Source: Streptomyces gilvus (GTDB taxonomy: Bacteria > Actinomycetota > Actinomycetes > Streptomycetales > Streptomycetaceae). From it: a stretch of DNA of 64,000 bases. Position numbers and translations under genes: made by a program. The notes beneath the pieces are model-generated. The model saw nothing but the letters and a program-made list of their open reading frames with translations. It was not told the DNA's origin and did no database searches. Shown here piece by piece: positions 17,290 to 25,158 of the stretch. Position 1 is the stretch's first letter, and the number at the start of each line of letters is the position of its first letter. Location: NCBI RefSeq assembly GCF_022513565.1, contig NZ_JAKWBE010000030.1, forward strand, positions 42,682 to 106,681. Direction: 5' to 3'.

Positions 17290-20111
17290 GCCGGCAGGCC
17301 GAGGCGGCTAAGCCGGGTGCGGACGCCGTCCGAGTCCGGCACGCGGAGTTCGTCGAGGATGTCCGCCGCGCGGCGCGCGGCCCGCTGGGCCGCCAGGGCG
17401 TCGCCGGCGGCCCGGTGGCTCTCGCAGAGGTGGGCCAGCACGTCGGCCTCGAAGTAGCGGTCCCCGAGACCGTGGAACAGCGCGACGGCCTTGTCGTAGC
17501 AGGCCGCGGCCCGGCGGTGGTCGCCCAGGTGCTGGTGGGCGTAGCCGAGGCTGTCCCAGGTGTCCGCCTGCCCGTCGCGGACGCCGAGTTCGGTGAAGCG
17601 CTCCAGCGCCTGCCCGCAGAACGTGAGGCACTGACGGTGGTCGCCGAGCTGCGCGTGATACCAGCCCACCGAGTTCAGGGCTCGGGCCTGGCCGGTCCGG
17701 TGGCCCAAGCAGGTGTACTGGTCAAGGGCCTCCCGGGCACAGGCCAGCGCCTCGGGGTAGGCGCCCCGCCGGGCGTGCAGGCGGGCCAGGTCGAGGTGGG
17801 TGTGGGCCAGCTCGGTTCGGTCGCCGAGGGCTTTGTGGAGATCCAGGGCGCGGCCGAGGTGGGTGAGCGCGTCGTCCAGCCGCGTCAGGCGGGTGCAGGC
17901 GCGGCCGAGTCCGCTGTGGGCGTCGGCCTGCCCGGCGGCCGAGGCGGAGCGGAGTGCGGCGTCCAGCGCGGCCTGTTGGGCCGTGGCCCAGTCGGACCAG
18001 TGGCCGCGTCGCTGCAGGAACGTGGTCAGGGCGCGGGTCAGCTGCCAGACCGGGGCGCCCGGCGCCCGCGTGGCGGTGCCCGACCGGTGCACCACCGCGA
18101 GGAGCACGGGGTGCTCGGCCGTGAACCAGGCAAGGGCCGTTGAGTGGTCCGCGGCGTGTTCGGGGGAGACACCGGGGACCACGGGCGGCAGCGCGATCGG
18201 GTCACGGTGCGGATCCAGCATGCGGTCGGCAAGGTGGGCGGAGTGCAGATAGTGGCCGAACAAGCGGTCTTCGGCGGCTTGCGTCTCGCCGGCGGCGTTC
18301 ACGGTGTCGGCGAGTTCGGCGGCGTACATCCGCAGCAGGTCGTGAAGTACGTATCTGCCGCGCGAGTGCTCTGTGACCAGGCAAATGTCGGCCAGCGCGG
18401 TCAGTAGTCGGCCCGCGTCCGGGACGGGGATCCCGGCCAGGCTCGCGGCGGCGGGCACGCTGATGTCCGGGCCGGGGTGTACGCCCAGCAGCCGGAACAT
18501 CCGGGCGGCCCGGGGGCTCAGGGTGCCGTACGACCAGGAGAACACGGCCCGTACGTCCGCCCGCATGTCCTCGTTGCCGAAGCTGTCCAGCCCGGCGGGG
18601 GAGTCCTGGGCGTCCCGGAGTTCGGCGGCGAGCCGTGCCAGGCCGAGCCCCGGCTCGATCGCCGCACGGGCGGCCACGATCACCAGGGCCAGCGGCAGCC
18701 GTGCGCAGCGGCTGACGATCTCGTCGACCGCCAGCGGTTCGGACATCACGCGCTCGGCCCCTATCCGGCGGGCGAGCAGCCGCCGGCACTCCGCCGCGGG
18801 CAGCACATCCAGGACAAGACTCCGGGCGCCTTCCAGGGCGATCAGGCCGGAGAGCCGGTTCCGGCTGGTCACCAGGGTGAAGCACCCTGGGCTGCCGGGC
18901 AGGAACGCCCGTACCTGTTCGGCGTCGCGTGCGTTGTCGAGGACCACCAGCATCCGTCGTCCGGCCAGCATGCTCCGGTACAGCCCGGCCTGCGCCTCCG
19001 GGCTGACCGGCATGTGCTGGGGGAGCACGCCCAGCGCCTCCAGCAGCCGGGGCAGTGCCTCCGCCGGGGTCACGGGTGGCCGCGAAGGCTCGAAACCATG
19101 GAGGTTCACATAGATCTGGCCGTCCTCGAACCAGTCGGCCACCCGGTGCCCCCAGTGGACGGCGACAGCCGTCTTCCCCACGCCCGCGGTCCCGGAGAGG
19201 GTGGAGATCACCGCCACCGTGGGGCTGCCGATGTCGTCCGCGAGGATCTTGTCGAGCTGGGCCAGCTCCTCCTGCCGGCCGGTGAAAGCCGGTACGTCCA
19301 GGGGCAGATGCGCCAGCATCGGCGCGGACCGAGGACGGGCCGAAGGCGGCGGATCCGTGGGCTCGGCCGGCCGGGGGGCGCCCTGCAGGATCGCCTGGTG
19401 GAGTTGGCGGAGCTCGGTGCCCGGATCGGTGCCCAGTTCGTCGGCCAGCCGCTTCCGGGTCTCGGCGAAGCACTCCAGAGCCTCGGAGCCGCGCCCCGCC
19501 TCGTACAGTGCCCGCATCAGCACGGCGACCAGCGGCTCCACGAGGGGGTGTTGGGCGATCAGTTCGGGCACCCGGTCGATCACCACCGCGTGGTTGCCCA
19601 CCGCCGTCTCCGCGTTCGCCCACGCGGTGACCGCGTCCAGCCGCTGCCGTTGCCAGGTGTCGCGCATCCGCGCCGCCCACTCCCCGGACAGTCCGGCGAG
19701 CGGCTCCCCGCGCCACAGGTCCAGGGCCTCGCGGAGCGTCGTCACCTGCTCGGCGTCGCTCCGGCCGGCTCTGCGGGCGTCGGCGGCCAGGCGATGAAAC
19801 CGGTGCAGGTCCACGTCTTCGGGGTCGCTGTCCAGCACGTAACCGCCGTTCCGCCGAAGCACGCCCGGCGTGCGAACGGCCCCGGCGGCCGCCAACCCCC
19901 GCCTGATGCGGGCCACATGCGCGTACAGCGCCTGACGTGCCCCCTCCGGCGGATCGTCACCCCACACACGCCTCATCAACGTCTCGATCGGCACTGCGCG
20001 GCCGGCGTCCACCGCGAGCGCCGCCAGCACGCTCCGCCGCTGCGGAGGACCTATGTCGATCGGTCCTCGGCCCCATAACTCGACGGGCCCGAGAAGTCTG
20101 AACGTCACCAC
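17280..20111 (-). CDS. AfsR/SARP-family transcriptional regulator
   Basis: A 943-residue regulator with the AfsR layout. An OmpR-like winged helix (residues 1-95, PPQRRSVLAALAVDAGRAVP) is followed by a bacterial transcriptional activation domain (about 96-245, DLHRFHRLAADARRAG onward). An NB-ARC ATPase comes next, with Walker A GTAGVGKTAVA and MLVVLDNARDAEQVRAFLPG. About 300 residues of TPR repeats end the protein (TELAHTHLDLARLHARRGAY, ALNSVGWYHAQLGDHRQCL and similar). AfsR-like proteins bind direct repeats near the -35 box of antibiotic-cluster regulators. No biosynthetic cluster is visible in this window, so it is probably a global or distant regulator. Start ATG or GTG near 20111 opens the canonical winged helix. 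Confidence 0.93.
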   Translation of the reverse strand: MVTFRLLGPVELWGRGPIDIGPPQRRSVLAALAVDAGRAVPIETLMRRVWGDDPPEGARQALYAHVARIRRGLAAAGAVRTPGVLRRNGGYVLDSDPEDVDLHRFHRLAADARRAGRSDAEQVTTLREALDLWRGEPLAGLSGEWAARMRDTWQRQRLDAVTAWANAETAVGNHAVVIDRVPELIAQHPLVEPLVAVLMRALYEAGRGSEALECFAETRKRLADELGTDPGTELRQLHQAILQGAPRPAEPTDPPPSARPRSAPMLAHLPLDVPAFTGRQEELAQLDKILADDIGSPTVAVISTLSGTAGVGKTAVAVHWGHRVADWFEDGQIYVNLHGFEPSRPPVTPAEALPRLLEALGVLPQHMPVSPEAQAGLYRSMLAGRRMLVVLDNARDAEQVRAFLPGSPGCFTLVTSRNRLSGLIALEGARSLVLDVLPAAECRRLLARRIGAERVMSEPLAVDEIVSRCARLPLALVIVAARAAIEPGLGLARLAAELRDAQDSPAGLDSFGNEDMRADVRAVFSWSYGTLSPRAARMFRLLGVHPGPDISVPAAASLAGIPVPDAGRLLTALADICLVTEHSRGRYVLHDLLRMYAAELADTVNAAGETQAAEDRLFGHYLHSAHLADRMLDPHRDPIALPPVVPGVSPEHAADHSTALAWFTAEHPVLLAVVHRSGTATRAPGAPVWQLTRALTTFLQRRGHWSDWATAQQAALDAALRSASAAGQADAHSGLGRACTRLTRLDDALTHLGRALDLHKALGDRTELAHTHLDLARLHARRGAYPEALACAREALDQYTCLGHRTGQARALNSVGWYHAQLGDHRQCLTFCGQALERFTELGVRDGQADTWDSLGYAHQHLGDHRRAAACYDKAVALFHGLGDRYFEADVLAHLCESHRAAGDALAAQRAARRAADILDELRVPDSDGVRTRLSRLGLPAGP

Positions 20112-20279
20112 GACAACCCCCGGCGATCAGACGCGCACACGCTCCGCACCTTCCCCTGGCCGGTCATCCCCATCACCGGCATCGCCCTGGCGACACATCC
20201 CTGGCACCAGGCCGCGACACACGCTACGCGCGCGTCAGACAGCCCCACAAGGCTCAGCCCAGCCAGGTCTTCTCCCTAC

Positions 20280-20537
20280 CCGGGCAATGCCATGTTCCTC
20301 ACCCTCGGCAACCTCGCCTCCGACCCCCGCGCGGGCCTGCTGTTCCTGGACTGGACGACGGGCACGACTCTCCAACTGACCGGCGAGGGACAAACGGAGT
20401 TCGCGGCGGACGGCGAGCGCCGGGTGCGCTTCACCGTGTCGGAGGCGATCGAAACGCCCGGCGCGCTACCTCTGCGCTGGTCGAAGCCGGAACCCTCTCC
20501 GGCCAATCCGGCACTCGATCCGGCGCTGAGGATCTAG
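20280..20537 (+). pseudogene. C-terminal relic of a pyridoxamine-5'-phosphate-oxidase-fold protein
   Basis: The plus strand encodes PGNAMFLTLGNLASDPRAGL, then LFLDWTTGTTLQLTGEGQTE, and ends ETPGALPLRWSKPEPSP before TAG. GNxMFxTLGNLAxDPRAGLLFxDWxxGxxLQLTG is a standard block of the second half of PPOX-like flavin-binding proteins. About 200 residues of the N-terminal part are absent, and no start codon is placed with a ribosome site. It lies between the AfsR-type start and the HTH cassette. Confidence 0.65.
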
Positions 20538-20640
20538 CGTTCAACAGCAAGGCGCCGGTCGCGGTCACAAGAAGCGACGGATCGGGATGACCGCCCCCTC
20601 CTCGACCCGCTGCACATCCTCGCCTCAGCCTCCATGCTGT

Positions 20641-20661
20641 TGATGCGTCATCCGCATCAAT
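20641..20661. promoter_or_regulatory. Perfect inverted repeat, candidate operator of the HTH/Tap-like cassette
   Basis: The arms TTGATGCG and CGCATCAA (8 bp, perfect) are separated by five bases. The right arm covers the place of a -35 box for the -10 hexamer TAGATT at 20678-20683. A regulator bound here would block the promoter, which points to autorepression by the small HTH protein encoded next. Confidence 0.55.
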
Positions 20662-20677
20662 CATGCGCCTGGGTGGT

Positions 20678-20690
20678 AGATTCCGCGTTG
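20678..20690 (+). promoter_or_regulatory. Probable leaderless promoter for the HTH gene
   Basis: TAGATT (20678-20683) stands seven bases before GTG 20691 and no ribosome-binding site lies between them. This is the layout of actinomycete leaderless transcripts, and it supports GTG 20691 over ATG 20697 as the start. Confidence 0.5.
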
Positions 20691-21001
20691 TGAGTATGAC
20701 GCTGGAGGAGCGGGTGCGGTCGGCGGTGGCGGCGCTTCTGCATGCGGCGGGGGAGTCGCAGACCGAGCTCGCGACCGCGCTGGGGGTGAGCCAGGCGCAG
20801 GTGAGCCGCCGTCAGTCAGGTGTCGCGGCGTGGAGTCTGGCCGACTGTGAGGTGGTCGCCGTGCATTACGGCATCGATGTTCTCGATCTCCTGGCGGGTC
20901 CGACCCGGGCTGTGGAGGCGCTGCCGGCCAGGCGGCGTCGTACCGTCGGCCGCCAGCCCCATGCGACCCGCCCCGCGGCGGTGACGGACGGGGAGATGTG
21001 A
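20691..21001 (+). CDS. Small HTH (XRE-like) regulator of the Tap-like cassette
   Basis: A 102-residue DNA-binding protein. The helix-turn-helix is AGESQTELATALGVSQAQVSR, with SRRQSGVAAWSLADCEVVAVH following, a Cro/CI-type domain. The tail is basic (ALPARRRRTVGRQPHATRP). Start GTG 20691 fits a leaderless transcript. Its stop shares bases with the ATG of the Tap-like gene (TGATG), so the two are translationally coupled. A perfect palindrome upstream is the likely binding site. It may control copy or expression of the telomere cassette; the coupling suggests function with the next protein rather than a general role. Confidence 0.8.
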
Positions 21002-22527
21002 TGGCTGACTTCGAGGCGATCGACGCGCTGCTCGCCCGGGCAGGGAAGGACGTCGCGCTGCCGCCCGTCGAGGAGCGGCGCGCGCTGCGGCAAGAACTCA
21101 ACCTCTCGCGTGCCGAACTCGCCCGCGCCCTGGGCGTCAGCCCCTCCACGGTCGGGGGCTGGGAGGCGGGGCGGGAGCCGAGCGGGGACGTACGGGAGAA
21201 GTACGGGTACTTCCTGGAGGGAGCGCGGACCAAGCTGGCGGCCGCGACCACGGAGGAGGTCTCGGTCGAAGAGCCCGAGGGCGATGCGTCCGCAGTTGCC
21301 GGGCCGGGCGTCGGTCAGGACGACGACGTCGACGTACTCGCCGTGGCCCGGCCGTGCGTGCTGTGCGGGCAGCCGGCCCGCCACGAGGTGGCCGGATACC
21401 CGCAACACCTCGACCCCGCCGAGTGCGCCGCGGCCGTGACCGGCACCACCCCAGCCGCGCCCACCACGCCGAGCACGCAGAGTCCGACCCCTTCCAGTAC
21501 CCGGCACCACCCCGGCGCACGATCGGCAGGAGGGGTACGGATCGTCCCCACCGGGCGACGCGTGCAGGCGGCCGACACGCCCGACTTGATCGCCTCCGCG
21601 GTCGCCGCCGCGCTCGACGAGCATGCCGGTGACGCGGACGCGGCCACGGCGGCGCTGATCAAACGGGCGATCCCGGATGCGATGGCGCTGCTCGACCACA
21701 GCCGCAAAGGCGGGCGCTACGACGTGATCGCGCACCCGTGGTTGCCCGACATCCTGCGCAAGCAGACCGCGCGCGGTGCGGACCAGATCTGGGAGGCCCG
21801 CCCCAAATGGACCAGGCCCGAACTGCCGCCCGGCGAGCATGAGGTGACGGCACTGGACGTCAACGGTGCCTACCTGAGCGCACTCAAGACGCATCTGCCG
21901 CTCGGCCAGCTGGAGCATTCCACCGGCGACCACCACGACCGCCGTCGCGCCGGCGTCCACCTGATCACCCCGCCCGCCTGGGAACACGACGCGTTCCTGC
22001 CGAACCCGATCGGCTCCCGGGACGAACCCGGCCCGCTGTGGGTGACGGAACCGATCCTGAGGCTGCTGCTGCGTTTGTCCGGCCCGAAGTACGCGCTGTG
22101 CGAGCCGCCGGAGATCCACGAGTCGTGGACCTCCGGTGCGACCGAGGGGCTGCTGGAGAAGTTCCGCGTCGCCCTCAAGGACGCCCGGGAGCGGGCGATC
22201 GCCGACGGCGACGAGGTGACGCTGGAGTACGTCAAGGCGATGTACTCGAAGTTCGTCTCGACGCTGGGGGAGTCGAACTACAACCGGGAGCTGTACCGCA
22301 CCGACTGGATGCACCTCATCCGCTCCCAGGCCTTCGCCAACCTGTGGTGGAAGGCCCACCGGGCCTACGACGAGGGCCTGATGGTGGTGCGTGCGATGGG
22401 AACCGACGAACTGCACGTCATCGGCGACTGGCGCGCGGTCTTCCCCGAGGGGCGCGGAGTCACCGAGGTGAAGATCAAGGACGTCTACACCGTCGGCGTC
22501 GGTCCCGGTCCCGACGACCACGGCTGA
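21001..22527 (+). CDS. Tap-like telomere-associated protein with family-B-polymerase-like palm motifs
   Basis: A 508-residue protein. Residues 20-60 are an HTH (LNLSRAELARALGVSPSTVG). A zinc site follows (Cys119, Cys122, His136, Cys142, in CVLCGQP ... QHLDPAEC). The HTH plus CVLCGQP arrangement is that of Tap, the protein that recruits terminal protein Tpg to Streptomyces telomeres; canonical Tap is longer (above 700 residues). The C-terminal 230 residues show three spaced motifs resembling protein-primed DNA polymerases: LDVNGAYLS (Asp286, Tyr291) for motif A, KAMYSKFVS (412-420) for motif B, and MGTDELHVIG (Asp469) for motif C, where the first catalytic Asp is Gly467. The family assignment is from remembered Tap features; the polymerase likeness is my own reading. 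A Tpg-like gene follows 93 bases downstream. Confidence 0.7.
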   Translation: MADFEAIDALLARAGKDVALPPVEERRALRQELNLSRAELARALGVSPSTVGGWEAGREPSGDVREKYGYFLEGARTKLAAATTEEVSVEEPEGDASAVAGPGVGQDDDVDVLAVARPCVLCGQPARHEVAGYPQHLDPAECAAAVTGTTPAAPTTPSTQSPTPSSTRHHPGARSAGGVRIVPTGRRVQAADTPDLIASAVAAALDEHAGDADAATAALIKRAIPDAMALLDHSRKGGRYDVIAHPWLPDILRKQTARGADQIWEARPKWTRPELPPGEHEVTALDVNGAYLSALKTHLPLGQLEHSTGDHHDRRRAGVHLITPPAWEHDAFLPNPIGSRDEPGPLWVTEPILRLLLRLSGPKYALCEPPEIHESWTSGATEGLLEKFRVALKDARERAIADGDEVTLEYVKAMYSKFVSTLGESNYNRELYRTDWMHLIRSQAFANLWWKAHRAYDEGLMVVRAMGTDELHVIGDWRAVFPEGRGVTEVKIKDVYTVGVGPGPDDHG

Positions 22528-22620
22528 CCCGCGCGGACCGCGCGGCATCGACCGCCCGTACGGCCCGTACACCCCCTACAGTGATCCACACACCGAGTGA
22601 CCGGAAGACCGGAAGAGCTG
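22528..22620 (+). promoter_or_regulatory. Spacer with candidate promoter before the Tpg-like gene
   Basis: The spacer holds CCGCGCGG twice (a self-complementary octamer), the inverted repeat GTACGG/CCGTAC with a one-base loop, and a TACAGT hexamer (about 22577) that could be a -10 box. GGAAGAG precedes ATG 22621. The Tpg-like gene may therefore have its own promoter as well as readthrough from the Tap-like gene. Confidence 0.35.
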
Positions 22621-23193
22621 ATGCCTGAGCGGAACATCGAGTTCGGCAAGTACGGCGCGCGCGGCATCAAGGGCCACGAAGCCGTCGCCCGCCAACTGGA
22701 CGCCCTCGCCGGCTACATCACCACCCCCGTCACCGTACGCCGAGGCCTGCTCGCGCGTCTGCACTACCTCACCCGCACCGATCACGCCCGCACTGCAGCC
22801 CGCGTGGCCGGCCTGACGGTCACCGACCGCACCCTGCGCGCCTGGATCGACGGCCGTCGCGCACCCTCGAGGAAGAATCTCGAGCGCATCGACCAGGCCT
22901 ACCGCACCGTGCGCCGCCAGAACATCGCCCGCTACCTCACCGCCCGCCTCAACCGCGAGGGTCGCGGCACCCGCGTCGAGATCCACCCCCTCAACCAGTC
23001 CGGCGTCGACCGCCCCCGCCAGCGAGTCGTGGAGTTCCGCACCCTCAATGTGCGCCGCTGGGACCGCATCGTGGCCGCCTGGGCGGCCGGCGACGACCCG
23101 GAGCTGGACAACGCCTGGATCGACCAGGTCGTGGACCTCGGCTCGCAGTGGGGCCAGTACGAGTACGTCACGAACATCGGCTTCGCCGCCTGA
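22621..23193 (+). CDS. Tpg-like candidate telomere terminal protein (HTH protein)
   Basis: A 190-residue basic protein, close to the roughly 185 residues of Streptomyces terminal protein Tpg. After an N-terminal helix pair it has an HTH (TARVAGLTVTDRTLRAWIDG, then RRAPSRKNLERIDQAYRTVR), a strand GTRVEIHPLNQSG, and a C-terminal block (RTLNVRRWDRIVAAWAAGDD, then DNAWIDQVVDLGSQWGQYEY). The order HTH, Arg-rich helix, short strand and helical tail resembles Tpg, but the sequence differs clearly from the Tpg I know. It sits directly after a Tap-like gene, as tpg follows tap. A plain HTH regulator is the alternative. If it is a terminal protein, a Thr, Ser or Tyr would carry the DNA end; I cannot say which. 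Confidence 0.55.
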   Translation: MPERNIEFGKYGARGIKGHEAVARQLDALAGYITTPVTVRRGLLARLHYLTRTDHARTAARVAGLTVTDRTLRAWIDGRRAPSRKNLERIDQAYRTVRRQNIARYLTARLNREGRGTRVEIHPLNQSGVDRPRQRVVEFRTLNVRRWDRIVAAWAAGDDPELDNAWIDQVVDLGSQWGQYEYVTNIGFAA

Positions 23194-23212
23194 GACGCGC
23201 CCCGACGGGCCG

Positions 23213-24409
23213 TCATGCACGGCTCTCTGGCAGGGGGTACGGCAGGGGATCCGTGATCCAGCCTGCCGCCAGTACGAGCCGTGTATGGCGATGCAGGGCG
23301 AGGAAGCCGAAGGGGCGGTCGAAGGCGGCGCTGATCCTGGTGGTGACGTAGCGGAGGTCCGGCACGCCACCGCCGACTGCGGCGAACGCTGTCACCGCCG
23401 CGGCTTCGAAGCCCAACGCGCCGAACCGCGCCAGGGTGTTCTGCTGGGCCGACCCGATGGCGAGCGGGAAGGCGCTGATGCCGGGGAAGTGCCCGCGCGC
23501 GGTGTCCTGTGCCGTCGTGAGCCCGAACAACCGGTGCAGCCTCAGCAGATCGTGGTTGGCGCTGATCCGGTACGCCACGGTCGTCACGTCCAGCGACGGC
23601 GGCTCGGGCCGCGTGCAGCGCACCTTTTCCACCCGCAGGCCGGGGCCCACGTTCCCGTACGGCAGTCGCGGCCCCGGGACGACCGAGCACCGGCCGGCGA
23701 GGATCTCCACCCCGGCTTCCAGCACCTGCCCCGGTTTCATGTCCTCTTCGCCGAGCAGCAGGTGCACGTCGAGGGCGTTGTTGCCCAGCACCTTCAGTTC
23801 GGTGACGTATCCGCCGGGTGTGTCCGCCAGCCCGACCCGGTCGAGCACGGCACTGGAGCGCCGCAGTCCCAGCCGCGGCTCGGTGGCCCAGGGCTCGTAC
23901 GCCGTATCCAGTACCGTCTCGTCGAAGGGGCTCAGCCACTGGGTGCGCAAGGTCAGCGCGCTCGCCAGCACCATCTCCGTGTCCTCGGTCAGCGTGACCG
24001 GCATGCGTTCGATCAGGCCGCCGGTGCGCTTCACCGTCCAGGCGTCCAGCGCCTGGTGATCGGCAACGGGATCCCCGGTGAGCACCCCATGGGCGTCAGC
24101 CGGCAGACCTGCTTCCCACTCCGGCCTCAGCTGCAGCGTGCGCTTCGTCCACAGCCCCAGAGCCGTGTCCAGTCCCCGCATGGCTCCCGTCGCGGCAAGC
24201 AACTCGCGTGCCGCGTCCGCAGCTTGCCCGGTGGGAAGCCCGAGAGCCTCGGTCAGCTCGGCCCGCGCAGCGCCCTCCGCCCGGTCGGCGAGGTAGGCCA
24301 GCAGCGGCCACACCCCCGCCGCCGAGAACGCCGTGCCCTCCTCCGAGGCGCCCGCCCACCGCGCGGTCAACCCGTTCACCGCGCGCACGGTCGTCGACGC
24401 GACTCCCAT
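23213..24409 (-). CDS. Serpin-family protein
   Basis: A 398-residue serpin, the usual core length, with no signal peptide, so intracellular unless exported otherwise. The breach/shutter signature is seen in VLASALTLRTQWLSPFD. The hinge before the reactive loop reads GFEAAAVTAFAAVGG, small residues as in inhibitory serpins. The C-terminal signature AAFDRPFGFLALHRHTRLVL, then AAGWITDP, matches the standard F-x-x-DRPF-x-F ... GxxxxP block. The loop runs from GFEAAAV to YVTTRISAAFDRPF; its P1 residue cannot be fixed by eye. ATG 24409 follows GGGGTGGA. Serpins are uncommon in bacteria. It converges on the Tpg-like gene with only 19 bases between them. Confidence 0.9.
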   Translation of the reverse strand: MGVASTTVRAVNGLTARWAGASEEGTAFSAAGVWPLLAYLADRAEGAARAELTEALGLPTGQAADAARELLAATGAMRGLDTALGLWTKRTLQLRPEWEAGLPADAHGVLTGDPVADHQALDAWTVKRTGGLIERMPVTLTEDTEMVLASALTLRTQWLSPFDETVLDTAYEPWATEPRLGLRRSSAVLDRVGLADTPGGYVTELKVLGNNALDVHLLLGEEDMKPGQVLEAGVEILAGRCSVVPGPRLPYGNVGPGLRVEKVRCTRPEPPSLDVTTVAYRISANHDLLRLHRLFGLTTAQDTARGHFPGISAFPLAIGSAQQNTLARFGALGFEAAAVTAFAAVGGGVPDLRYVTTRISAAFDRPFGFLALHRHTRLVLAAGWITDPLPYPLPESRA

Positions 24410-24457
24410 TCCACCCCCAGGGTCAGCAGCCTCGCTAGATGATTTTCCCAGGAGCCA

Positions 24458-24547
24458 GTGATCGTAGGCGATCAGTGAGCGTGGGGCGGTTTGTCCGGTG
24501 GCGTCGTTGTGCCAGATCGCTGGGCTCAACGCGCTCGTTGATCGATT
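24458..24547 (-). pseudogene. C-terminal relic of an IS5-type transposase
   Basis: The minus strand reads LSPAIWHNDATGQTAPRSLI followed by AYDH. This is the last line of many Streptomyces IS5-family transposases (xxxAIWHNxxTGxxxxRSLIAYDH, then stop). Here the stop is lost and the frame runs on into the serpin leader. Nothing upstream of the tail is recognisable and no terminal repeats are seen, so this is a scar of an old insertion. Confidence 0.6.
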
Positions 24548-24582
24548 CGATGCCCCTTCGACCACACCACCAGGAGGAACCA

Positions 24583-24972
24583 GTGTCATACCCGCAACCG
24601 CTCACCCCCGAGGAGAAACTCGCCGACGCGAAGAAGCTGTTGAGCCTTCCGCGTATCGTCGTGATCTGCGGCTCCACCCGCTTCATGACCGAGATGAACG
24701 AGGCCGATCTGCGGGAGACCACAGCCGGACGGATTGTCGTCAAGCCGGGCTGTGACATGAAGTCGCCGCACGAACTTTGGTCCGATCCTGTCGAGGCCGA
24801 GGCGCTGAAGGTCCGACTCGACGATCTGCACCGGGCGAAGATCCGGCTCGCTGATGAGGTGCTCGTGGTCGGTGACTACATCGGAGACAGCACCCGAGCG
24901 GAAATCGCCTATGCCCGGTCGCTGGGCAAGGCCGTGCGGTTCACGCACCCCGAAGTTGACCCTGACGCGTGA
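24583..24972 (+). CDS. DUF4406-like / nucleoside-deoxyribosyltransferase-fold protein
   Basis: A 129-residue soluble protein. RIVVICGSTRFMTEMNEADL near the N-terminus and ADEVLVVGDYIGDSTRAEIA, then YARSLGKAV, near the C-terminus form the two halves of a Rossmann-like fold. It is seen in the nucleoside 2-deoxyribosyltransferase superfamily and in DUF4406 proteins (many from phages). The Glu of STRAEIAYA corresponds to the catalytic Glu of deoxyribosyltransferases, so a nucleotide-cleaving role is possible but unproven. Start GTG 24583 has AGGAGGA seven bases upstream. It lies beside a transposase scar and a serpin gene, an accessory-type setting. Confidence 0.7.
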   Translation: MSYPQPLTPEEKLADAKKLLSLPRIVVICGSTRFMTEMNEADLRETTAGRIVVKPGCDMKSPHELWSDPVEAEALKVRLDDLHRAKIRLADEVLVVGDYIGDSTRAEIAYARSLGKAVRFTHPEVDPDA

Positions 24973-25158
24973 CCGCCCGCCCTACACCCTCTTGAGTCAT
25001 AGAGAGGTCTCCCGCGAGCAGCCACGCCTGAAAGGTAGGACATATCGTGACCGTCGGCAGTTGAGCGCTTTGGATGTGAATGCCAGTGCGCACATGTGTT
25101 CTGCCTCACTATCGAGGGTGCTGGGCAACCCCGGCGACAGGGAAATCTTCTCCCTCAT

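Noticed and set aside
22621..23193. Calling this gene canonical tpg
   Set aside because: Length, place and architecture fit, but the sequence does not match the Tpg I know, so it is given only as Tpg-like.
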